Shown: in pieces, positions 22,800 through 32,300 of the stretch
How positions within the stretch are numbered: position 1 is the stretch's first letter
Layout of the letters: each line of letters begins with the position of its first letter
Assembly (NCBI GenBank): GCA_018398585.1
Contig: JAGTTD010000012.1
Coordinates: forward strand, 24,189,036-24,253,035
Direction of reading: 5' to 3'
DNA: 64,000 nt
Origin: Simmondsia chinensis
Lineage: Eukaryota; Streptophyta; Magnoliopsida; Caryophyllales; Simmondsiaceae
Program-made: the position numbers and the translations under genes
The notes under the pieces: generated by a model
What the model was told of the DNA's origin: nothing
Seen by the model: the letters and a program-made list of their open reading frames with translations, nothing else
Databases searched by the model: none

Positions 22800-23810
22800 G
22801 CTTGCTCACTTCTGGTGAAGAGGAGGATCCGTCGATGACACAGGAATCCACTAGATTAGGTGGGACATGTTGACTAGACCGAAAGCTTATGGTGGTTTAG
22901 GTTTCCGTGACTTTGAAGGGGTTGACCTTGGAATGTTTACAAATTAGGCATGGCGTGCCTCTCAGAACTCTGATGTCCTCTGGGTCAGAATCCTTAAAAG
23001 GATTTACTTGCATGATCCCTCCTTCCACAAGGTCGAATTGGGTCATAACCCATCTTAGGGTTGGAGAAGCCTCCTTGAAGGGCGCAAGGTCCTTGAAGGG
23101 GGTATGCGGTGGAACATTATAAGTGATAAGCAGGTTAACATCTGGGAGGAAAAATGGTCCCTACTAATCAGGTTTCCACATTGTTTCCCCTTGCCCTCTG
23201 GATTCCCTTTTTCATTTGTTAATCAATTGATACGGCATGATCATTGCAGCTGGAACCGCAACTTGTTGGCTTGTCTTTTTGATGATGTTGATGCTGGGTA
23301 TATCTCGGCCATTCCGGTGGGGAATCCTCATGCCAATGATGCTTTGGTATGGCACCATTTCAAGGACGGGACCTTCACTATTCAGTTCAGGTATGCCTTC
23401 TGAAATGCCTCTCATATGCACTGCTTGGATTTGACTCACCTATCCACCTCTAACCTGATCCCACCCTCAAAAGTCCTCAATTCAATATGAAGCTTCCCAA
23501 TTATTCCTGAGCTAAAGCATTTCTTATGGCGTGCTTACTCTAATGTTCTTGCTTCCAATGAAAACTTGAAGACAAGAGGTAATTGTCTCTCTCCCTGATG
23601 CCTCCGTAGCGAGATGGACAAGGAATCCTCGGAGTACATCCTCTTCTTCTGTCCCCCGCTTCGGTCGCTTGGTTTTGCTCAGATCTTAGGTTCAAGCCTT
23701 CACTGGCGGGCTTTCATAGTTTCAGGTGGTGGTCGGATCATAAGTTTTTTGATCTGTAGCTCTCACAAGAGACTTTTTGTAAGATTGATTTTTTTATGTT
23801 AGGAAATTTG
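22800..23810 (+). pseudogene. LINE RT C-terminal and zinc-binding (zf-RVT) region, degraded
   Basis: Pieces in order fit the C-terminus of plant LINE ORF2: 'GLGFRDFEG' (about 22900), 'WNIISDKQVNIWEEKW' (23104-23155), 'WHHFKDGTFTI' (23350), then 'LWRAYSNVL' and 'EYILFFCPP' (23520-23660), which belong to the Cys/His region. The frame is broken many times. Confidence 0.6.
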
Positions 23811-23941
23811 GAAGGTTAAAAACTCTTTTGTTTCCAATAGGGTCAATTACGAACCTAGAGAGGTGGCTGTCCACACATCCCTGCCTTCTGCTGCCCCAGC
23901 CTTCCAACCTTCGGATTTCGAGCATGGATCCCTCCCTTACT

Positions 23942-23946
<5 letters not shown>

Positions 23947-23991
<45 letters not shown>

Positions 23992-24002
23992 ACCCCCCCC
24001 CC
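23947..24002. repeat. long C run in the LINE
   Basis: 45 C in a row (23947-23991), one A, then 10 C. In one frame it reads as poly-proline between the zinc-binding region and RNase H. It is probably an expanded homopolymer or partly an assembly artefact. Confidence 0.85.
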
Positions 24003-24039
24003 TCTCCCCTCATGACTTTGTTAAGGTTAACTAGGATGC

Positions 24040-24420
24040 GGTTTGGATTATGAAATACAAGCAGGCTACCATTGCTGTGGTTGCTTGAAACAAGGAAGAG
24101 AGGGTTGTCAGTGGTTGGTGTGGGTCCGCTCCTGCCTCCTCCACCTTGACGGTGTTCTTTGTTGCTTTCTTATGGCTGGCCCAGGGTGATCTTTGAGTCA
24201 GACTGCATGATCATTATTGACTCCATTCCTGAGCGGGGCCTAATGCTTTGGGAGATCAAGGCCGTTGTTGTTGATGTTCGGTCTCTAGTCTCCCCCCTCA
24301 AGTCCTTTCGTAGGTTTTGGCCCCTACTCATTGTAATAGGGTGGCCCATTTGGCTGCAAAACTTTATTGTTTTTCTTTTCGTAACCATGATTGGTGGAGG
24401 ATTGTTCCATTGAACCTTAT
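24040..24420 (+). pseudogene. LINE RNase H domain, degraded
   Basis: The C-terminal half reads 'SYGWPRVIFESDCMIIIDSI' (24165-24225), the block with the third catalytic Asp of the RNase H fold found at the end of plant L1-type LINEs. 'LWEIKAVVVDVRSL' follows. The N-terminal half (24040-24160) is shifted in frame. It would remove RNA from the hybrid during copying. Confidence 0.7.
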
Positions 24421-24518
24421 TCTAAGTGTATTATTTGACTCTAATGGAATATAATTTTTCGCCTGTGGGCATTTAGTGTTAAAAAGATTGTTATATCCAT
24501 TCAATAAAATTATAAAAT

Positions 24519-24991
24519 AGCTTCTTAATTATATCATCATATATATCACACAAATATTAAAGTTTACGTCATCATCTATACTACTACTTACTCTAAAACT
24601 ATTACGATAAAAATTGTACATAGTTTTGTTTTAAGCCCAAACACCCCCTTTCACATAGGAACAAATAAGCCTTAATACTATTTCTTTCCCCTTTAAAGCA
24701 CGCACATGCCTTGGATTGTCCCAACCAACTACCAAAGCATTTCCCAGCAAAGGCTTTGAACTCATTGCGCCTTTTGTTTCCTTATTATACCCATGATCAA
24801 AGGCTTTGAACTTACTAAGTTTTTTGTTTCCTTTTTTCTGGACCTAATTAAATTGAAAACTGAAATGGAAATTAGACCAATCAAAGCATTAAAATAGAAT
24901 TTAAATGTGTAGAGAGAAAATATAGAAATGAATATTAATTTCATTGACTGTCTTTGGAATATAATGACACTTTCTAGTTATATAGTGTCTT
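24519..24991. other. intergenic AT-rich segment
   Basis: No gene. One short direct duplication: 'caaaggctttgaac' plus about 20 related bases at 24748-24781 and again at 24799-24833. It lies upstream of the MITE and the putative TRAPPC2 promoter. Confidence 0.6.
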
Positions 24992-24999
24992 CTCTCGAA

Positions 25000-25391
25000 G
25001 GAGTTATTTACACCATTGGTCCCTTATCTTTTTAAATTTGTTCAAATTAGTTTTTTATCTTTTGTTTTGTTCAAATTGGTCCCTTATTTTTATAATTTTG
25101 TTTAAATTAGTCCCTCAACTTTTTAAATTTATTTAAATTAGTCATTTATCTTTTCTTTTTTCAAAATGGTCCCTCATATTTTGTTTTATAACAAAATTAG
25201 TTCCTCGTATTGTGACCAAAATTATGTAAAAATTAAAAACATGAGGGACCAATTTTATCATAAAATAAAACATAAAGGACCATTTTAAATAAAAGAAAAA
25301 ATGAGAGACAATTTTAACAAATTTAAAAAAATAAAGAACTAATTTCAATAAAATAAGAAATAAAAAACTAATTTACGTTGTAAATAACTCC
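25000..25391. mobile_element. foldback MITE with 8-bp target duplication
   Basis: The two halves are inverted copies of each other for nearly the full length, built of 'ggtcccttat' and 'aaattagt' units. The ends are GGAGTTATTTACA (25000 on) and TGTAAATAACTCC (to 25391). Flanks are ctctcgaa (24992-24999) and ctctcaaa (25392-25399), one mismatch in eight. It can fold into a long hairpin RNA or DNA. There is no coding sequence. It sits about 60-100 bp before the segment I take as the TRAPPC2 5' region. Confidence 0.85.
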
Positions 25392-25399
25392 CTCTCAAA

Positions 25400-25960
25400 G
25401 TTAGTTCATCCTAATGTAACAAGGCCACATACCTAATTTAAACACGTATTGTGCCATTTTTTTCCTCTCATTCTAGGCCCGCTGAGTCTTCTATACACAA
25501 ATTCCAGCAAGGTTGCTCTCAAGATCTCTCTTGCTCTCCAGCGCCACGCCAAGACCCAAGGCCACCTGCGAAACAAGAAACGACTTTAGCATCGGCACTC
25601 GAGACACCGCCAACCGTCACTGCTCACCTCTGTTCACCTCACACTTAAAGGTACAAAGTAAACCCTTGCAATACCATCTCAGCCACCTCGATCCACCGAT
25701 CCATGTCGAGCCTTCACCGTCGCGCTTCGCATTAAGGTTTTATTTTGTTTGTATTTTTTTAATAATCGCCGTAACAACATTCGCGAGGCTTTGAACTCGT
25801 CGCCGGCGCGTCCCACCGCCAGAGATTTACCGTAACCATTCACCGGGTTTGATTGAATATCATCAGATTGAATATCCTCTCATTGAGACGGAAAATTGTG
25901 GTCCGCTTTGATTGACTGTCGTCTGAATTCGACTTTGAAAATTTACTGAAGATCTCATGT
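25400..25960 (+). promoter_or_regulatory. putative TRAPPC2 promoter and 5' UTR exon
   Basis: Composition changes sharply from AT-rich repeats to a C- and CpG-richer stretch (25475-25930), unlike any transposon nearby. Possible splice donors are 'aaag/gtacaa' at 25650 and 'taag/gtttta' at 25736. The first coding exon of TRAPPC2 is preceded by a strong acceptor (29371), so a non-coding first exon must lie upstream if that acceptor is used. This segment is the only gene-like candidate. Exact start and donor are not decided by the sequence. Two short + strand frames here (65 and 93 codons) match nothing known. Confidence 0.4.
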
Positions 25961-26012
25961 AAAATAACAAATTCTCAAACATCTTTTTGCATGAACATTT
26001 CTAATTACTCAC

Positions 26013-26146
26013 TCTTCTTTTTAGGGTTGGTGGGCCTTCAGAAACAATGTCCCGGCTAGCACCTTGTAAGAATAAGGCTGCGTACTTTTCTCCCTCCCCA
26101 TACCCTACCTTGGTGGGAGCCTTTGCACTAGTTTTGTTGTTGTTGT
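26013..26146 (+). mobile_element. short RTE-tail element with 16-bp target duplication
   Basis: 134 bp with 'aataaggctgcgtact', 'ggtgggagcctttgcacta' and a (TTG)n end. It is flanked by a perfect atttctaattactcac at 25997-26012 and 26147-26162. The TTG tail and the shared blocks group it with the RTE LINE tails at 28100, 29240 and 34140. Confidence 0.9.
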
Positions 26147-26150
26147 ATTT

Positions 26151-26438
26151 CTAATTACTCACATCTAAACGACTATTGATTATTGAAAAACTAAGGGGAA
26201 GTGTAATTAGGGCTTTTCTAAAAGACAAAGATTGTTGTTGTGCCATGAAATTTATCACTGCTATATAGTCGTTTGCTCCTGCATTTTTACAAACAGGACC
26301 AAATAGGACTTCAACCCCATGATTAACACGATACCCGTCACTGTAGTGTACTTTAAAGGAGTAGACTAGAATACCTTCCAACTTGCTCAGTTCTAGATCT
26401 TTGATAAAATGAAGGCGTGAATTGGAATCAAAGAGCAA
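26151..26438 (-). other. 95-codon open frame, unidentified
   Basis: An open - strand frame directly beside an LTR fragment. It contains 'HYSDGYRVNHGVEVLFGP' and 'VCKNAGANDYIAVINF'. I do not recognise it. It may be a chance frame within the LTR, which appears to continue from 26440 leftwards, or a captured gene fragment. No start context or neighbours help decide. Confidence 0.25.
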
Positions 26439-26439
26439 A

Positions 26440-26709
26440 GGATAAGGGAGTGAAGGATTGTCATGTTGTGTATCTCAAGCAAGGAGAACACCCATTATGT
26501 AGATGGCATAAAAAGGTATAATCTAGAATTAATGATGGACAATTCGATGGCATAATTCAATAGGGACCAATTCAATGTTTACAACAGCCATAAACTAGGT
26601 AACAAATGGTCATATAAAAATGTACCGAGTCATCCAAGCAAATATACTCCATCAAATATTTTATTTAGGACAAGTTTCCAACATTAAAATTGAAGCACAT
26701 CCAACAGTG
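26440..26709 (-). repeat. LTR fragment related to 10857-11071
   Basis: Same order of words as at 10857-11071 with small indels. The right end 'catccaaca' at 26709 is the start (TGTTGGATG) of the LTR on the - strand. An RTE LINE begins right after it. It preserves the empty TAA site of the MITE seen at 10856. Confidence 0.6.
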
Positions 26710-26719
26710 AAGACACAAA

Positions 26720-28127
26720 AAGGGTTAGTTAGTACAGTGTGGTCGATAAATGATAGCTATAGAATACTATAGAAATAAACAAAATGATCTACTCATGGTT
26801 TTCATCGATTTGGAGAAGGCATATAATGGAATGCCAAGAGAGGTCCTATGGAGGGTCTTTGAGAAGAAAGGCATCCCTGTACCTTATATTCGAGTCATTA
26901 AGACATGTATGAGGACGCATTGACCAATGTGCGTATGGCGGAATGGGAGACAAACACTTTTTCGATTATAATTGGGTTACATCAGGGATTAGCCTCGATT
27001 CCTTTCCTATTTATTCTAGTTATGGATGAGCTCACTAGGCATATTCAAGGGATTGTGCCTTGATGCATGCTTTTTGTGGATGATATAATCCCAGGGGGCG
27101 AGTCAAGAGAAGAGGTAAATGAGAAGTTGGAACTTTGGAGAAGGGCCTTGGAATCGAAAGGCTTATGGCTCAGTAGATCAAAAATTGAGTATGTGGAATT
27201 TAAGCTCTGTACCTTAACCAAACCAAGCATAGAAGGCGTGAAGATTGGGTTAGAATGCATATCGAAAAAAGAATGCATATTGAAAAAAGAATGCTTCAAA
27301 TATTTGGGCTCCATGGTGTAGCAAGATGGCGGAGTTGATGAGGATGTCAACAACTGGATTAAAGTAGAAGTGGAAGATGACTTCTATGATACTGTGCGGT
27401 AGCAAGTTTCTGCTAAAGCTAAAGGAAAAATACTATAAGATGGTAGTGAGACGGGATATGTCATGCAGTGCAAAATGTTGACTAGTAAAATGACAACACA
27501 TGCAAAAGTTGAGGGTGGTGGAGATGAGGATGTTGCGGTGGATGTATGGACATACAAGGAAGGATAGGATAAGCAATGACGTTATAAGAAGCAAATTGGG
27601 CGTGGCTCCAATTGAGGACGAGTTGAGATAGCAATGTCTGTGGTGGTTTGGGCATATTACGAGGAAACCGACCACTGCTCCTGTTAGAAGATGTGAACAA
27701 CTTCATATTACACACGGGAGGGGAGGTAGAGGCAGGCTAAAGAAAAATTGGATGGAGATGATTAGCCATGAAGTCACCCGCCTAAACCTAAATGAGGAGA
27801 ATGCCTTAGATAGAATTGAGGGGTGGGTTAAAATACGTGTAGCTGACCTACTGGTTGAGGATAGAGGAGCACAACGAAGTTAGTTCATAGAGCCCCTAGC
27901 TTACTTGTTTGCTATTATTGCTTGTTGTTTGCATGCATTGTTGCTACTCTATTGTTACTTTTTTGCTTTGTTGCTTTATTGTTTTGTTTTTGCTTTATAG
28001 GGTGAGACCCTCGGATGCAGCCTCTCATTAGGGTAGCATCCTGAAGGGGTAAGGGTGCGACCCCCCGACCTTGCTTTGGCGGGAGCCCTTGTGGCTCTGA
28101 ATTTGTTGTTATTAGTGTTGTTGTTGG
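26720..28127 (+). mobile_element. RTE-type LINE, 5'-truncated, degenerate
   Basis: Reverse transcriptase of the plant RTE clade on the + strand: 'VFIDLEKAYNGMPREVLWRV' (26797 on), then 'MDELTRHIQG' (27023), the catalytic box as 'MLFVDDII' (27067-27090), 'WRRALESKGLWLSRSKIEYV' and 'CFKYLGSMV' (27292-27320), then the C-terminal 'MRMLRWM'-type and 'WFGHI' regions in broken frames (27500-27860). The 3' UTR (27900-28127) ends in TTG repeats. There are many stops, and an 18-bp direct duplication near 27256. Endonuclease and the first part of RT are missing. Confidence 0.85.
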
Positions 28128-28449
28128 GTGACAAAGAACCTCTTCAATAGTAGTATAGGCATTTGTTTGCTATGGATAATGGTATATCATCTTTCTACTA
28201 TTGTGTTGGTTTCATACCCCAAATCCATGAGACCAAGATTATTCATTCCACCCCAAAGTATCCAATTTGAATGCAAAACTGCTTTCAATGCTCTAATTAC
28301 AACCACAAAACTTATGGATATCCATGGCATATAGCCAAATTCAACCCTCAATTACGTAGCCATTCGACCCCTTTTCTAATGTCTGGGCGATAACGGCACA
28401 TTAAGTCCCAATATAGAGTTACTATTTTTGGTTCTCTTAACTTTTTTAC
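28128..28449. other. spacer between two RTE LINE copies
   Basis: No gene or repeat recognised. One 68-codon frame (28128-28334) matches nothing known. Confidence 0.4.
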
Positions 28450-29251
28450 ACCATAGGCCCATGCGATAGAAACTTCTTGTTAAAGTTAAAGGGAAAACAT
28501 TATAAGTCAGTAGTGAGACCAGCTACGACATGCGGTGCGGAGTGTTGGCCAGTTAAACGGCATCATACGCAGAAGTTGAAGATGGTAGAGATGAGGATCT
28601 TGCGGTGGATGTGTGGACACACAAGGATGGATAAGATAAGAAATGCTGTTATAAGAAGCAAATTGGACATGGCCTTGATTGAGGTTAAGTTAAGGGAGAA
28701 ACTTTTGCGGTGGTTTGGGCATGTTAGGAGGAGACCGATCGCTACCCCTGTCAGGAGATGCGAACAACTCCATATTGCAAATGGGAGGAGAGGGAGAGGC
28801 AAGCCAAAGAAGAGTTAGATGGAGATGATTCGACATGACCTCACCCAATTCAACCTAAATGAGGAGACTAGATAGAGTTGAGAGGCGGATTAGCATAGAT
28901 GTAGCCAATATAGCGGTTTAGGATAGACAAGCACAACTAAGCTAGTACTAGTGCTCTTAGGCTTATATGTGTGCCTGTGTAATTATATTTGCTATTGTTG
29001 TTTGTTGGCCGCTTGTTGTTTTGTCGCTCTATTATTTTATTGCATATTATTGCTTTATCCTTTCTCTATGCCGTTATTTTTATGCTTTTATGCTCTTATG
29101 ATTTTTGCTTTTAGGTTGGGGGTCCTCGGATATGGCCTCCCTTTCGGGGAGCACTTTTAAGGGGTAAGGCTGCGTACATCTCACCCTCACTCCTCTAGAC
29201 CCTGTATATGCGGGAGCCTTTGAGGCAATGGGTCTGTTGTTGTTGTTGTTC
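28450..29251 (+). mobile_element. RTE-type LINE, 3' part only, C-terminus still open
   Basis: A 113-codon open stretch (28477-28818) keeps the RTE C-terminus: 'YKSVVRPATTCGAECWPVKR', 'LRWMCGHTRMDKIRNAVIRS', 'WFGHVRRRPIATPVRRCEQL' and 'GRGKPKKS', then a stop. The 3' UTR follows with 'ggtaaggctgcgtacatctc', 'gggagcctttgaggcaatgg' and (TTG)5 near 29232-29249. It is better preserved and thus probably younger than the copy at 26720. It ends about 120 bp before the TRAPPC2 acceptor at 29371. Confidence 0.9.
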
Positions 29252-29398
29252 CAATATCTATGCCATTTCCTTACTATCTTACTTTAATTATATCTTCTAG
29301 TTGTGGTCGACTTCTAACTAAATTATGTGAAGAGAGAATAACCTAAGTTTCTGTTTTGTCTTGGGTTCAGTTCCAGCACCTGATATCATCAATTGTGA

Positions 29399-32300
29399 TG
29401 GCAAGTACAGCATGTTTTATGATTGTCAGTCGTAATGACATTCCCATATATGAAGCTGAACTTGGCTCAGCATTGAAAGTAAGCCCTTATTTCTTTATTG
29501 CTTGTTACTTTGATTATTAATCATGTAGTCTCCGTTACCAGAAATATATACTTCTGTACACAGTCCTCTGTTTCTTTAGCGTTAACACTTCTTAGCATTG
29601 ATGCTTATCTAAAAAATGAGACTGATGTATTCTATTTTAGATTTGTTCATGATGTTTGTGTATTTTCTTTTTTCTGTTGTACATTTACATCAATGGGAAC
29701 AATGGGAATTGAAATGAATATGCTTTTAAATTCTATTGCAATCCAACTGCTGGTGCGTGCGATGTAGCTATCTTCGTGTCCCAATATTTAGCATTGAGTA
29801 GCATGTAATGCACATATCATTCCCAGTCAACTGAATCATTGATGCTAGTGGATTGGATTGCACGACAAGAGATGACAAATTGAGATATTTGTTCGTTTTT
29901 AAAGACTAATTGAAATGGGAGACTTTGGAGTTGAGCATATGTTTGACTTGTGTTGGTGCTTTCCACAAATGTTCTCTTGGGCATTTTTGTAACTATTATG
30001 CATTTCTCTGTGTATAGTGGCAAAATTATTTCTTAGTCTCAATTCCCAGCTTCTTTCTCTCCTAACAAATGCAATATGCAATGGGGTTTTCTCCTTCTGT
30101 GAGGCTAATCATATGACTTCTCCTTATGTGACTCCATTCCTGGATGTAATCTGTTAGGACTCCTCCCCCAATGCTTAGATATGTCAATGGAATTACATTT
30201 TGGATGTCACAAGCTAAACCATTTCTCACTTGAGTCCCTGGCTCTTGGCATTTGTAAAGCATTTAAAAGCATACTAGAAAACCATAACTTTTCATGGTCA
30301 CCTTGTTGATCCATAGTGGTCTTCTCGTCTGATAATGTGTTGCTTGCTGTTATCTGTCAGAAAGAAGATGCTGCACAGCAGCACCAGTTCATACTGCATG
30401 CAGCTTTGGATATAGTGCAGGACCTTGCTTGGACAACTAGTGCAATGTAAGCTTCAATCTTTTCAGATGACCTTTTTTTACCATAAGCCTCCCAATTCAC
30501 TTTCTGTTGGTACGTCATTTTACGTTTTTAGCCCTTTTATATCCTTTCTGTTTCTCATCATTATTGATTCAGGTTCTTAAAAGCAATAGACAGATTCAAC
30601 GACCTGGTGGTGTCTGTATATGTTACAGCTGGTCATATCCTTGAAAATGTTCAAACATATTTGTCATGTCTTAAATTTTCATAAAGCTAGTTGGGTGCTT
30701 CATCTATTCTCCAGTATATTTGATCAGTGAAAATTTGGATGTTGATTCGGATACAAATACCACTTGATTGAACAACAAAGAAAAGATTAATTTATTGTTG
30801 AAATAGAATACAAAATATAGCCTGCACATACATCATACTTAATCGTTCTCCATACTAACTCACATGGTTCTCTTATGTGTCCTTACTTTTAAAATCATTT
30901 GTGATAGTCTTCACTCTGATATGCTGCTAAGAACCTGGGAATATTCGGATAACTAGCATCGACAATGTAATAATAATTTGGAATCAATTAATGAGACTAC
31001 TATGGAATTGATGGCAAGGGCGTGGGAGGTTGCAGAAAAGAGAAGGGAAAGGGTGGAGTGAAGAAAGAGAAAAAGAATAAAGATGAGAATGAGAGAGCAC
31101 ATGAAGAAACCTATGAGTAACGTAGAGGTTGGACTATTTTCCGAATTTTTCAAAAGAATAAGGAAAACTCTTTTCCAACTTTTATAATTGGAAAACTGGG
31201 TTTTTGAACAACTTTTCCAGATCTTTTGGAAATTTTTTTTGGAAAACTGAAAAAATCTTTATTTCTAAACAACCTCTAAATGTTCTTTCCTGGACTAGTC
31301 CTTGATGAATTGAGAGTGTATACATTAAGATAAATTTCTTACGGTTTCTTGAGCCAACTTGTTTGTGATGCTTTTAAGTTTGCGAGCTGCGAATCTCTGT
31401 AGTTCCAATCAACACGAAGGGAACTGGAAATTGATTTGCATGAAATGGATATAAATTGTAGCTTTCTAATGAGGTTTGAACTTTGTATATGCGAGAATTC
31501 ATTCTGCAGCTTTTGGGGAAATTTCAGAATGGCTATTGTAAATCTATGTCAGCCGAGTCTGACTCAATGTATATACTAATGAACAGCATATGCTGTTAGG
31601 AATTTTATTTTTCTAAACCATTGAACAACATATGTTGTCAGGCTTCTGATGATTTGTTTATTGCATGTATCAAAGGCGCAAATATCATTAATTGCTTCAA
31701 ACTTTCTAACCCTGTTAAGGTTTTCTCCTGCCATTTTCCATGTTAGTGGTAAATTGTGCTGTGCATTTGTTCTCTGTATTTTCGATTTGGCGTTCTCCTT
31801 TCCTGTCAGTTAATTACCTTGTAACTTAGTTCAGCTCATGATCTTCTTTAACCAATTCATACACACGCGATTTATGCTACTTCATGATTCACGAAATGAA
31901 GATGGAGTGAAAAGTTTCTTTCAGGAGGTCCATGAGTTATATATAAAGGTACGCCTTTGCTTTTTCTGCCTTTCCCTTTATAGAACGAATTGCACGAACA
32001 GTAACAGATTACTGAATTGAACTTTGCGCTTCCCTTTATGTAATTATTGAACATACACCACTTGTCAATTACTTACTGTAGTGTTCATGTCTTTAACTTA
32101 TTTTTAGGGTGTTGTCACAAATAGCCCTCCATATTATTGCTTACCTTATTCCTTCAGTTGCTCGTTTCCCGGTATGATGATGGTGATGCTTCACCATCAT
32201 ATATGAAATTTTTGGTAGCTGCGTATAGGAGGACTCGGTGTAGTGAGACGGCTGTTGGAAGTTGGAAAAGGCATGGAGTCAAGTGAGGATCATCATACAA

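Larger units (their letters stand above)
16238..24518 (+). mobile_element. L1-type LINE with RNase H, degenerate, hAT nested inside
   Basis: A nearly full-length plant L1-type element can be followed on the + strand: short 5' leader (16238-16399), ORF1, endonuclease, reverse transcriptase, zinc-binding region and RNase H, ending near 'caataaaattataaaat' at about 24518. Every coding part is broken by stops and frameshifts. The leader joins directly onto the tandem array. No convincing target duplication was found and the array does not continue after the 3' end. Removing the hAT at 16998-19212 leaves about 6.1 kb, the usual size for the family. Confidence 0.8.

Noticed and set aside
10857..26709. 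The two related LTR fragments as the two ends of one 15.8-kb element
   Set aside because: Orientation would allow it, but the space between holds independent complete insertions and the putative TRAPPC2 5' region. No target duplication can be tested because one end is cut by a MITE. Two separate fragments are simpler.
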